Of a stretch of DNA of 54,309 nt, positions 44,001-52,489 are shown one piece after another. The notes beneath the pieces are model-generated. The model saw nothing but the letters and a program-made list of their open reading frames with translations. It searched no databases and was not told where the DNA came from. Source of the stretch: Prorocentrum cordatum (lineage: Eukaryota; Sar; Dinophyceae; Prorocentrales; Prorocentraceae); NCBI GenBank assembly GCA_963575745.1, contig CAUYUJ010006350.1:1-54309 (forward strand), written 5' to 3'. A program made the position numbers and the translations under genes. Numbering within the stretch: the stretch's first letter is position 1; every line of letters starts with the position of its first letter.

Positions 44001-45365
44001 TGCGTCCCTCTCGAGTCCGAAGACGCCGTCCCCATACGGAAACGCGACAGGGTCGAAGGCGCTCCAGAAGCCGGGCGAGAACATGCTGACAGGCTCGGTT
44101 CCAGTGGGCACGACGACCCGCACCGCGCGCCTCGCACCCCCGGCCTCGGCGCCCCCGGCCGGCGCGCCGCCGCCGCCGCCGCCGCCGCCGGCCGCGCGCT
44201 TCCCGGCAACTCCTGGAGGAGGCCGCGTGGCCTGAATCTTCTGCTCCGTCTGCTCCAACTTCTTTGTGAGCGCCTCCTTCTTGCAGTTGGTGAGCAACTT
44301 CGCAGCCTTGCGGGCCTCTTCCGCGGCCTCCGCCAAGCGCCGGTCGAGATCTCGGTCCTGGAAATTCTCCATGCCGTCGAACTGCCGCGTTTCTGCCTCC
44401 GCGCGCTGCTTCTCGCGCGCAATCTCCTCCGCCCTCTGGAGGCTGAGGTGCACATTCGCCCACTGCTTGTCCAGATCGGCCATAATGTCGGCGTCCGCGA
44501 CGGCGGCGCAGTACTCGCCTTCTTCGACACCCTCGCCGCCCTCTCCCTCGCCAGCCTCGCCCTCGTCGCCCTCTGCATCCTCCCCACCAGCGCCAGTAGC
44601 GTCCTCACCGCTGGCCCCTGCCTCGCCCTCTGCCTCGCCCCCGCCGTCTGCCGCCGCGTTCGCGTCGCCCTCCGCGCTCGCAGCGCCTGCACTCGTCCGC
44701 TTCGGCGGGGCCGAGCCCACGCCGGGCTGCACGGCATCGGCCGGGCCCTCCTGGCGAGCGTCGCCACCCTCACCCCCCACGGCCACGCACGCCGCGAGAC
44801 AGCGAGGCAGGCCCAGGAGCGAGGAGCCGTCGCCATCGCCGTCGCCCTCGGGGTCCGCAAAGTTTCGCGCTGCCTCTTCGTCCCACCGCACTGCGGCGTA
44901 CTGCTCGTTCGTGTCGCGGAGGTAATCGTAAGCGCGCTTGAAATCGTCGAGGGGCACGCCGAGCTCCTCCAACCGCGCCTTCTGCAGGGTGGCGGGATCG
45001 GAACCCGCGAAGACAATCTGCACAAACTCGACAAGATCGCTCTCCCGCGGCGGCAGCGACAGCACCTGCCGACCGCCGTCCGCCTGCGGGAACGCCACGA
45101 AGTTCCCCACGTACGCCTTGATCTTCTGGTCGATCGGAGCCCACTGGCCAGAGTCGGCCTTGCAGTTGAACCGCCGCACGATGCCCCGCGCGATGGGCAG
45201 CAGAAGCTTCGCGCCCAGCGTGAGGTTCCGCAGCGGCGGTGGCAGCCGACCGATCCAGAGATCGTTGGCCAGCGCGCAGGGCGGCATCGTGGGCAACCTC
45301 TTGGAGAGCGCGCCGTGACACCCTGCGCAGATGGGCACCTTCTGCTTCGCGTCGGCCACGAGCAC
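41034..45365 (-). CDS. Giant Helitron protein, part 3: DUF6570-like segment and HUH Rep nuclease
   Basis: 1,443 codons. The frame is open from just after a TGA at about 45377, and its first recognised start is a GTG, so it is probably not a separate gene. Residues about 8-70 look like DUF6570 (CAGCHGALSK, CALANDLWIGRLPPPL). An acidic, low-complexity stretch follows. The Helitron_like_N region contains FGPPLVFTTPN, FLEHVVGV and RAYFGPVESQGRGG, then HPHIHLW with the HUH histidines at 734 and 736 (43158-43172). After it come CHxC-type residues, VCRLGF, NPVG, LRSNLDVQ, and finally YQTDY with Tyr1404 and Tyr1408 (41142-41156), the paired tyrosines of a Y2 rolling-circle nuclease. About 670 residues separate HUH and tyrosines, longer than usual. 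It cuts and joins DNA strands during transposition. Confidence 0.9.
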   Translation of the reverse strand: MLVADAKQKVPICAGCHGALSKRLPTMPPCALANDLWIGRLPPPLRNLTLGAKLLLPIARGIVRRFNCKADSGQWAPIDQKIKAYVGNFVAFPQADGGRQVLSLPPRESDLVEFVQIVFAGSDPATLQKARLEELGVPLDDFKRAYDYLRDTNEQYAAVRWDEEAARNFADPEGDGDGDGSSLLGLPRCLAACVAVGGEGGDARQEGPADAVQPGVGSAPPKRTSAGAASAEGDANAAADGGGEAEGEAGASGEDATGAGGEDAEGDEGEAGEGEGGEGVEEGEYCAAVADADIMADLDKQWANVHLSLQRAEEIAREKQRAEAETRQFDGMENFQDRDLDRRLAEAAEEARKAAKLLTNCKKEALTKKLEQTEQKIQATRPPPGVAGKRAAGGGGGGGGAPAGGAEAGGARRAVRVVVPTGTEPVSMFSPGFWSAFDPVAFPYGDGVFGLERDAKLTYDEWCRCLMAREELEYVVPDDVSAPDAARAPAPDAAKAPAASESPVPRWRRHADLLTAQYCLWRRKAIIQSARLFVRKHRLGESIADLAALTPEDLALVVAELGRGAGLKQALGHEGVPRNVKSALRSMLLSNRDVVGSDAHRTTLRHISTSYTRLFGPPLVFTTPNIADTRNLMVSLMYEGASVQQWRLLEETSPVMPSTREMLRRVAADPVSQAMVTNLMLELFLEHVVGVTPQRGATGVSDGVAATGACGAFGLVRAYFGPVESQGRGGIHPHIHLWRLHPMTGAFLAKLRSGDVEGLEGRLRKWREAVLARVGSVQFDAAEEVGRQLGLDGRGGREWLPPLPLAPRDRRLAFADGKLEEDDLSLQCHTIAGASRRQLGKLLKPEYDAGRRSVRDDKKLSTEELRNEVAAMMKIDLGEERAMLQEQPAIEGPRRQRPFAPCADPEPDPHEQRAQYPAVFGEPLTGAHVTLQPQYRRKPAYRERAGGTAAMHFADRPDEEARTWAGCFARDARKCIIRGHLHRCGPTCWKHKTNDDVPQHCKVCRLGFYHEYETAVYSHPSRKRPAASLVWRRLRKGKDLVLPEGAKVQYACGPLEEGQWNPPGERLDLGDVPAEGYGPWAHRCNRYGRAGRVDVVRYHPYHGSTNPVGQVCLRSNLDVQCLDRVVLDLPGDDSVGGASAADVDPAVPPPPEPGAFAEPVGDASEALAGAETGGTGCDEGAGQSGGSTESGVSAATQGVGGAGEGSVRAPAAGGARLPVGRRLGLPRGGGLLGGAPTTAMDDPDAGDIWDMGGGDEDVFDLVVAYDLGPPPPPTPEQSGVKQAVGPADPQGEDTASFCAASCYDGSRPGFVFKKGEQGLGYYSDLRAERELAESAVETEPRSRAPGRAASSAASGGPASRAPASPAASASAAGASGSGPPGSLREHVLHSLEAVFMDAINMAHYQTDYTTKAGPIAGDLGVLHAQSTGLEWLRLQQRGGAGGG
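41048..41056 (-). other. Frame change 3 (G9 run)
   Basis: Part 3 ends ..QQRGGAGG and stops soon after. Part 4 continues in the -1 frame as ..RRTSLLKKLPEMMFQ. The run provides a G GGG GGG heptamer in the correct phase for tandem slippage, although no pseudoknot was tested. Confidence 0.75.
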
Positions 45366-45380
45366 CCCGTCTGACTGCGC
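45364..45380 (-). other. Frame change 2
   Basis: The upstream frame reads ..HKKCFKIDRR and the downstream frame starts after a TGA and reads ..VADAKQKVPICAGC. The overlap is only a few codons and contains ACGGGGTGC. The change is -1, or equivalently one missing G in a G4 run. Confidence 0.75.
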
Positions 45381-47959
45381 CTGTCAATCTTGAAGCACTT
45401 CTTGTGCAAGAGCCACAGCTTCCCGTCTGGGCCAGGGTCGCGCACTGCGGACGCCTCCAGCTCCTCGAGGGGGATGCCGCCCGGGCGCTCGACGCCGTTG
45501 GGGCCCTCGCGCACGAAGCGCCACCGGGCGTGGTACCGTGCCGGGTCCAGCAGCGCGTGGGCGCGCTGCCGCTGCGTCAGGCGCATGGCCTGCGCCTGCG
45601 CGCCCGCGGCCTCGGATGCCTCTCCCCTCGCCGCCTCGAGCTCGGCGCGCGCGGGCGGCTTCGGCACCTCGTCGCAGAGCAGCGAACGCTCCCCGGCGCC
45701 GGCCGGCTGCTGCCAGAAGTGCACGCGGTGCAGCTCGTCCGCCCAGTGGAGACGAGCGCAGACGCAGCAGGCGACCCTCGAGCGCACGGCGCGGCGACTC
45801 TGCCCGGGCTCGGGCCCCTCGGCGTCCGACGCCGCCGGAGCAGCGCCCAGCGCGTCCATGTCCACGGGCGGCATGTCCACGCCCGCGGGCGGCACGGCCC
45901 CGTCCGCGCCTGGCGGCTTCCACCAGGCGCGCGGCGCGTCCGGCGCGGCAGCGGCGGCGGCGGCCTCCCCCGAATCGGCGGGCGCTGCGCAGGCCGGCCA
46001 GTCGTGAGACCCCGTGACGAGGTGCTCCGAGAAAGCCTCCACGCACTGCCGCCACTCCTGGGGCCACACGGGCCGCACGTCGTCGTCCTGCTGGGGCCAC
46101 TGCTCGGCCAGGTAGAACAGGCGCTTCCTGTACTCCGGCCACCCGTGGTGCTTTTCGTCCACGTGCTTTCTGAAGCCGGCATGCGTGGCGAAGTTCTTGT
46201 CGCAAAGGCGGCACGGGAACGGCGGGAGAGCCTCCGGGGCCTCTTTAAACGCCCGCAGAGGGCCGCGCTCGTCACACGGGAGGGCCACATACTTGGGCTG
46301 GAGCCTGGGCACGCGCGCCTTGCGAGCGGCAGCGATGGCCGGGGTCGGCGCGGGCGGGGCGCCGCCGGCCTGCGTCTCGCGCTTCCGCGCCTCCTTCACG
46401 GCCATGTCGTACCGTTCCGGGCACTCGCGGGTCAGGGAGCTGTGGCCCTTGTCCGGGTCCCACAGCCCGAGAGTTCGCTGCTCGGGTCTGCCATGGCTCC
46501 CACAGAACTGCCCTTCGCCTTTGCAAGGATTCCGGCACTGCGCGAGCAAGGACACGCAACGGTGCTGGCGCCAGACGCGCGCGCGGCACCTGCCAGCGAC
46601 GCACGGCGCGGGGTCCAGGAGCCACGCCGGCAGGGTGCCCTCCTCGCTCACGTGGGGGTCATCCAGAGCCACGTTCACCTCCACGTCCCCTGCCTTCACT
46701 GTCTTCCCTCTGAGACGCTCCTCCTCTTCCTTCCGCAGCCGCTCCTGCTGCAACCGCTCCTGGTCCTTTCTCTCCGCCCCGCGAGTCCGCGGCCCTGGGC
46801 CCTCGGGAGCTGGCCTCTTGGGTCCGCCGCCGAGCAGCCGACCCGCGCCCCCGCCCGCGCCCCCGTCGCCGTCGCCGCCCGCGCCACCGTCGCCCGGCCC
46901 CCGCGCGCCAGAGCCCGACCCCGACGCTGGTCCACCGCCCGCACCGCTGCCCGAAGAAGGCCCGCCGCCGCCGCCGCCCCCCGAAGAGTCGTCGCCGCCG
47001 GCCCCTCCTCCCACCACCTCATCCCCGCACCCCGCCAGCCGCAGCCAGTCGCTGCATGTTCGGTCCAACCAGATGCGCACGAATTCCTGCGAATACTTCG
47101 TCGCCACCCTTGCAACGCCCCGCGCGAGCTTCGCTTCCTTGAAATCGGGCTCCCCGCGCCGATCGGCGAACGCGTCCGGCCAGACACCGCCGTGACGGGC
47201 ACGGAAATCGTCGAGGGCAATCAGAGCGCGCCTGTCCGTGTCTGTAAGCGCCGCGTCCTTCTCCACCGCGGCGAGCAACGCGGGATCCCTCTCGAGCGCG
47301 GCGAGCAGGCGCTGCTGGTCCAGGTCCCAGTGCCCCGCGGCGAGGTTCCACGTCAAGCCCACGCCCGCCCGCTCCCGGCGCACGAAAGCCGCCACCTGCC
47401 GCGCCGCCTGAGGCTTCAGCTTGAGGAGCTGCTGCCAGACGGGCCACTCGGGGATCGCCTGCGGCTTCAGGTCCGCCAAGTACACGGGCGGCTTCAGGTC
47501 GCCACTCCCCGGGGATCGCCCGGCGCCCTCCGCGGCCTCCACCCTGTACATGATGTCGCGGTCGCCCTCGAGCTGCTGCAAGCGCGCGGCCAGGGCGTCG
47601 CCCATGCGAGCGACGCCGCCGCGCGCGCGGCACCAGGCCCGCAACAGCCAGAGCTCCGCGGGCACGTCGCCCGGCTCGCCCGTGTAGTAGCCGCGCCGCC
47701 CCTGGGGGAACGTGTCGGCGGGGAAGCCCGACTCCACGGCCTCGGAGAAGAACGCACCACCATGGCCGGCCCACGATTTCGGAATACCGAAGACGCGCGG
47801 CCACGGCGCCAGCCTGCTCCCGTCGGGCCCCGCGCGCTGGTACCAGGGCTCCAGGGCGTGTCGCTGGTCGTGCTTCACGCTCGCTTCGCAGTTGTCCTGG
47901 TGAAAGCACTCGTTCTCCAGCAGCAGACCGCGGAACTCAGCGAATCCGTTCTCCCCCCT
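45371..47959 (-). CDS. Giant Helitron protein, part 2: zinc-finger region
   Basis: About 863 codons lying between the frame changes at about 47954-47959 (G6 run) and about 45366-45380. It begins GENGFAEFRGLLLENECF in direct continuation of part 1, so the GTG at 47878 need not be a start. Features in order are a Gly/Ser/Pro-rich linker (about 46830-47010), a Cys cluster (CVAGRCRARVW..CGSHGR, about 46490-46610), a classical C2H2 finger (CRLCDKNF..FRKHVDEKH, about 46145-46220), and CCVCARLHWADELHRVHFW (about 45714-45785). The last motif and the closing LLHKKCFKIDR usually precede a DUF6570 segment, which follows in part 3. The frame itself stays open to 43994, but that extension is the shadow of part 3. 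Likely role: DNA or protein binding. Confidence 0.8.
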
Positions 47960-50900
47960 CGCCGCGCACCGGCCGCCTGCTTTCGCCGCACGGCGCGGGC
48001 GCGCTCCGCTTCCACCGCCTCGCGCTTCGCCGCCAAACTGGGCAGCTTCTTCTTCGACGTGAAATGCAGCCTCTCACACCACGAAGTGACCTCCTCGTCG
48101 CTCATCACGTCCCCTCCGCCCCGCTCGCGCTCGAACTCCTGCTGGCACTTGTAGCAGAGGAAATCACAGGCGAGGCGCAGGAGCACGCTGCCGTGCACCG
48201 GGGCGCCAGGTGCGCCGTCCAGCCGCGCCTGCTCTGCGTACCGCGCCTGGCGAGTCGCCTCGCGCACCTCCCCAGGCCTCCAGACCTCTCCCTCGGCGGC
48301 GTCCAGCGACGGCAGCGGCGGCGCGCGGACCGGCCCCAGTTTGCCGTCGTCGCGGAGCGGCGCGCGCCAGCGCAGCGGCTCGCGACGGCAGCAGACCCAG
48401 ACCTCGCGCTCCACGCCCTCCTGCTCGAGCCGTTGGAGCAGGCGCTGCCACTGCTCCCAGGGCTCCCGCACGTCCGAATTGGGCACGGGCGTGCGGCGCA
48501 GCAGCTCGGGGTCGGCCTTGCGCAGGCGCCGGATCGCCTGCGACCGCGCCACGTTGTCCTGCGCCGTGGCCGCGTCGCGCCCCAGGGCGACGTCCCGCAG
48601 CCGCTCAAGTCCCGCCACCTGCCGCTGCAGCTCCGCCTCCGGCGCCTCCCCCGCGAAGAACCTCGGCAAGACAGGCACCCACGACAGCATGCAGGTCGCC
48701 AGCACGTACCGCACGAAATCCTCGTGCTCCTCGCCGACGCCCGCGGGCAGCTCCCCCTCGTCCGCCATGCCCCGCGGCTCTTCGTCCGCGTCCGCCATCT
48801 CTGCGTCTCCCTCCTCCTGCTCTCGTCGCTCGTCGTCGCCCTCCTCCTGCTCCTGCTGCTGCTGCTCCTGCTCCTCCTCTTCCAGCTCCTCTTCCTCCTG
48901 CTCCTCTTTGTCTTCCTCCTCATCCTCCTCCCCGAGCGCCTCGCGGCGCGGCTCTTCGGCCGCCGGGGCGGCCAAGGCTTCACGGACCCGCCTGTCTTTG
49001 GCCAGGGCAGCGAAGACGTCGAGCCCGAGCGCGGCGCCCTGCAGCGCGTCCACGTACGACAGCAGGGCGCCCACGAGCGCGGTCTTCACCCGCCGAGCCA
49101 GCGCCCTGTCTGCCCTCTGGAACCTGGCGAACATATCCTGCGTGACCTCCGCGCGCCGCTCCTCCGCGAGGCAATCGGCCGGGTCCGGCTCTTCCTGCTC
49201 CTCCTCCTCCCCGCAGGCCTCCTCCCCCTCCTCCTCGGCCGCGCGCTGCAGCAGCTCCTGCCGCTGCGCCTCGAGCGCCCGCGCCTCCGCCTCCCTGCTC
49301 TCGGCGTCGCGACGCGCGGCGGCCGCCTGCGCGTACTTCTGCCGCAGCGCGTCGAAGGTGTCGGGCGCGTTAAACGACGCCTCGCGGCCCCCACGCTCGC
49401 GATTCGCGATGAACTTGGCCAGCTTGCGCTCCTCGTCATCCTCGGCCTTCTCCACCGGCATCCTCTGGTGCTTCTCGCACCACGCCTCCAGCGCCTGGAC
49501 CTGCATGAGATCCGCGTCCAGCGCCGCCTCCAGCTGCGCGCGCCAATGCTCGTCGAGGCCCTCGACGCCACGCGCTCGGACGTTCCCGATCCACCTCGCG
49601 AGCAGGCGCTCCCGCGGATCGTCGCCATGACCGCTGCTCCGCGGCGCGCGCCCGTGTGTCTCCACGAAAAGCTTTACCTCGAGCACGCGCTGCTGCGCCG
49701 CCCGCCGCTGCCACATGCCCCTGTTCACCAGCTCATCGAACCTCTCCTGATTGTCATCGTCCAGCTCGTGGTGGCCAGTGCTGACATTATTGATCCACCG
49801 CGCTAGCTTCGCCTCCTCCTCGTCCTCTGCCCCCCGCTTCGGCAGCTCGTCGAGCACCTCCACGTGCTCCGCGATGCGGTCCAGCATCGCGCGGGCGCGC
49901 GCGCGCCTCTCCTCCCGCCGGTCCACGAGCCCGTCGAACCGCGCGCGCCGCTCGGGGGTCAGCACGTTCTGGCCCTCGGTCACATTATTCACCCACCTGC
50001 CCAGCGCGGACTCCTTCTGCGACGGAACGCGGTCGTGCTCCTCCACGTGCCTCGCCAGCTCGCCCAGCATCTCCTCCGAGTAGTCCCGCGATCGCGCCTC
50101 CGCGCCAGCATGCTGCACACCGCTCATGTCGATGCCGAGGTGCGCCGCGAGCGCGGCCCTGTGCGCATCGGCCTCCAATCGCACCCGCTTCTGCTGCTGA
50201 ACATCCCATTGCCGAGAGGCTGGCGCGTCTTCGTCGCCCTCCGCCCGCAATCGCGTTGCCAGCTCATGCAACTGATTCCGGGTCATCCGCGCCAACACCC
50301 CCGCGTCCACTCCGTCGCGCGCGCCCCCGCGCGCACCCTGCGCCCCTGCGGCACCCTGCTCCGCACGGCGCTTCGGCGCCCCGCCCAGCAGCGCGCCACG
50401 CCCCGCACCCGCGCGCGGCGACCGCGACGCCGAGCTCGAACGCCCGTGAGCGACGACGCGACACCACGGCGCGCTCTCGGCTTCCCCCCACTCCACGTCA
50501 CCAGATACCACCGACTCCTCCACGGCGCACACATGACCGCCGTCGAGCCAGAGCAGAGCACCAGCGCAGAAGCCCGTCGCGTGCCCCAACGACCACGCCA
50601 CGCGCCCTCCCTCCTGCGCTCCGAACGCTTCCAAAGATTCCGCAGAGAACACGCGCACGTGCAGGAAGCGGGAGCGCAAGTGCTGGACCACGACCTCAAG
50701 ATTCCAGCGCTCCACCAGCGACCCACAAGCGCCCGAACCCTCGTGGTTCTGGCACGCGCGGCCGAAATGCCCCGCGGCGTCGCCCCCCACGAGCTCAGCC
50801 ACTGCGCTCTGCAGGCACTTCCCACGCCACTCGACGGGAGAACTGGCGCGCGCGCGGCGGTTCCCCCGCCCGCGTCCGCCGCGCGGCCGTGGGCGCAGCG

Positions 50901-51774
50901 GGCGCGCGGCACCGAATGCACCCGCAGACATGGGGACGGCGCCGTCCTGCGTCGCCCCGCTGAGCCCCGCCGGACACGCTCCGAGAGCGATCATGGCGCA
51001 GGCAGCGCGCACGGCCATGTCCCCGACGAAGACCTTGGACTCCCGCGCAGCCCGGCACTTCGCTCCGCCAATCCCGACGCCCGGCGAGAACCGGCGCGCA
51101 CAGACGCGGCGGCCGCCGCACGTCCGCGCCGAGAGCCCGTAGAGCGCGCAGCAGAACCACCTGGCGGTGACGACAGCGGCTGCACGATCGGCCAGCTCGG
51201 GCGCGTCCGGGAGCTCCCGCGCGAACACATCCCGCTGCCGCCACCAGCGCGCCGCCGCGATCTTCCTGGTCATGACCACTCTGCTGTCTTCCTGTGGTGG
51301 GCACACGCCGAGAGCGACCAGAACGCAAGCTGCGCGCAGGGCCGCGACGCCCACGGTCCACGACGCGTCGGGCGCAGGCGCGGCGGCGGCGGCGCGGGGG
51401 GCGCGCGCCGGCGGCTCGTCCGGGTCGACGGCACGGGCCGCGCGCGCGGTCAGGAACTGCTCCAATCGCCCGTTGTTGCGAGCCGCCCCCCGCGCGCTGC
51501 GCCCAGACGAAGCCCGCTCTGGCGACGCATCGCGCAACAAGGGGCGCGGCACGACAGGGAGCAGCACACGGTGTGCAAGCTGCTCGTTCCGCTCGGCCGC
51601 CGCCTCCGTCCGCCGCGCCCACTCCGCCTCCCGCCGCGCACGCCGAACCCGCCGGCACGACGCGCGGCACGCTTTCCAGAGCGATTTCTGCTCGCGCTCC
51701 GCCGCCTCCAACGCGGAATCTTCGACGACCTCCTCGTGGATCACGCCGCGCTCTGCGTGCAAGCACTCCTCCAC
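47875..51774 (-). CDS. Giant Helitron protein, part 1: N-terminal Cys/His module and helicase-associated repeats
   Basis: 1,299 codons, of which about 1,272 lie before the frame change. The frame is open upstream of the GTG at 51774 (..ESRAWDDRVEEC). The relic copy is homologous there too, so the true start is further 5' and unknown. Residues about 150-420 contain two similar segments (AALRAACVLVALGVCP, MAVRAACAMIALGACP), then GKCLQSAVAELVGG (Cys320) and LWLDGGHVCAVEE (His414), spaced like a papain-type Cys/His pair; the family is not recognised. Four repeats at about residues 563-815 share LARWINN..G..L..RFDELV and resemble helicase-associated (HA) domains. An acidic Glu/Gln-rich stretch lies at about 945-995, and a CYKCQQEF Cys pair near the end. 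Confidence 0.75.
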   Translation of the reverse strand: MEECLHAERGVIHEEVVEDSALEAAEREQKSLWKACRASCRRVRRARREAEWARRTEAAAERNEQLAHRVLLPVVPRPLLRDASPERASSGRSARGAARNNGRLEQFLTARAARAVDPDEPPARAPRAAAAAPAPDASWTVGVAALRAACVLVALGVCPPQEDSRVVMTRKIAAARWWRQRDVFARELPDAPELADRAAAVVTARWFCCALYGLSARTCGGRRVCARRFSPGVGIGGAKCRAARESKVFVGDMAVRAACAMIALGACPAGLSGATQDGAVPMSAGAFGAARPLRPRPRGGRGRGNRRARASSPVEWRGKCLQSAVAELVGGDAAGHFGRACQNHEGSGACGSLVERWNLEVVVQHLRSRFLHVRVFSAESLEAFGAQEGGRVAWSLGHATGFCAGALLWLDGGHVCAVEESVVSGDVEWGEAESAPWCRVVAHGRSSSASRSPRAGAGRGALLGGAPKRRAEQGAAGAQGARGGARDGVDAGVLARMTRNQLHELATRLRAEGDEDAPASRQWDVQQQKRVRLEADAHRAALAAHLGIDMSGVQHAGAEARSRDYSEEMLGELARHVEEHDRVPSQKESALGRWVNNVTEGQNVLTPERRARFDGLVDRREERRARARAMLDRIAEHVEVLDELPKRGAEDEEEAKLARWINNVSTGHHELDDDNQERFDELVNRGMWQRRAAQQRVLEVKLFVETHGRAPRSSGHGDDPRERLLARWIGNVRARGVEGLDEHWRAQLEAALDADLMQVQALEAWCEKHQRMPVEKAEDDEERKLAKFIANRERGGREASFNAPDTFDALRQKYAQAAAARRDAESREAEARALEAQRQELLQRAAEEEGEEACGEEEEQEEPDPADCLAEERRAEVTQDMFARFQRADRALARRVKTALVGALLSYVDALQGAALGLDVFAALAKDRRVREALAAPAAEEPRREALGEEDEEEDKEEQEEEELEEEEQEQQQQEQEEGDDERREQEEGDAEMADADEEPRGMADEGELPAGVGEEHEDFVRYVLATCMLSWVPVLPRFFAGEAPEAELQRQVAGLERLRDVALGRDAATAQDNVARSQAIRRLRKADPELLRRTPVPNSDVREPWEQWQRLLQRLEQEGVEREVWVCCRREPLRWRAPLRDDGKLGPVRAPPLPSLDAAEGEVWRPGEVREATRQARYAEQARLDGAPGAPVHGSVLLRLACDFLCYKCQQEFERERGGGDVMSDEEVTSWCERLHFTSKKKLPSLAAKREAVEAERARAVRRKQAAGARRGGRTDSLSSAVCCWRTSAFTRTTAKRA
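47954..47959 (-). other. Frame change 1 (G6 run)
   Basis: On the minus strand the frame ending ..GARRGG must step back one base in the G6 run to continue as GENGFAEF. The protein sense is far better in the new frame from here on. One extra G would join the two frames. Confidence 0.7.
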
Positions 51775-51779
51775 CCGGT

Positions 51780-51915
51780 CATCCCATGCGCGCGACTCCC
51801 GGGCCGGCGCCGGCAGCTCCGCGCACCGCCTCCGAGAACCGGGACCGCCCCCCGCCGAGGTCCCGTCTCCGACCGCGTCCCGGTCCCGGTCCCGGTCTCG
51901 TCGTCGTCGTCGTCG
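51780..51915. other. 5' flank of the giant gene, probably still coding
   Basis: The frame of part 1 stays open through this stretch as an Arg/Asp/Gly-rich sequence. The last 20 or so codons before 51774 are conserved in the relic at 16400-16440. No promoter was recognised. Confidence 0.4.
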
Positions 51916-52110
51916 TCGGCGCCCTCTCCTCCTCCTCCTCCTCCTCCTCCTCCTTCTGCTCCTCCTCTTTCTCCTTCTCCTCCTCCTCCTCCTTCTCTTC
52001 CTTCTCCCCCCTCCCCCTGCCCCTCCCCCTCGTCCTCCTCCTCCTCCTCCTCCTCCTCGTTCTCCTCCTCGTCCTTCTCCTCCTTCTCCTCCTCCTCCAC
52101 CTCCCCCCTT
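51916..52110. repeat. (CTC/CTT)n microsatellite
   Basis: Pyrimidine triplets on the plus strand, giving Glu/Arg-rich frames on the minus strand. A GTC run (about 51899-51918) precedes it. Confidence 0.9.
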
Positions 52111-52480
52111 CCTCCTCCTCCATCTCGGCCAAAGCCATGGCTATAGCGGAAACCCGGATAGGGAAGCGGCAGACGTCGTCGTGGCCTTCGTCGTCGCTAG
52201 CAGCGAACGCGGAAATTTCCCCGGCGAGAACACGCTCATAGAAATCATCTCCCCCCAACCAATTTTCACCGCTTCCGGGGAACCATTTAAGCGCCTCCCG
52301 GGGGCCGTTTTGGACGCCTCTGTCGCCCATTTTCTCCACGTCGTCCTCCTCCTCTTCCTCCTCGCCGTCGTCCGCGGGCCGTTTTCGCACGCCTCCGGAA
52401 CGATTTTTCACGCCCCGGAAACGATTTTTAACGCCTCCGGGCCCGTTGGTGCCACCGCCGCCACCGCCGTCCAATAGAAA
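52111..52480. repeat. Low-copy short repeats upstream of the giant gene
   Basis: Words of the type CCGGAACGATTTTTCACGCC, CCGGAAACGATTTTTAACGC and CCGGGGCCGTTTTGGACGCC recur about every 24-30 bp between about 52305 and 52445. One partial copy of the AAACCCGGATAG motif lies at about 52150. The minus strand is open here. Confidence 0.55.
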
Positions 52481-52489
52481 CGCCGGAGC

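Noticed and set aside
43994-45370. Extension of the part 2 frame beyond the second frame change
   Set aside because: From about 45370 on, its translation is Arg/Ser-rich noise, while the overlapping frame carries DUF6570-like and Rep motifs.
47875-47878. GTGA overlap between parts 1 and 2 as a stop-restart coupling
   Set aside because: The downstream frame is protein-like for about 27 codons before the GTG, so a frame change in the G6 run explains it better than re-initiation.
38182-52146. Long plus-strand frames opposite the giant gene (for example about 45239-48154 and 49864-52146)
   Set aside because: They are antisense shadows caused by high GC at codon third positions. The minus strand carries the recognisable motifs.
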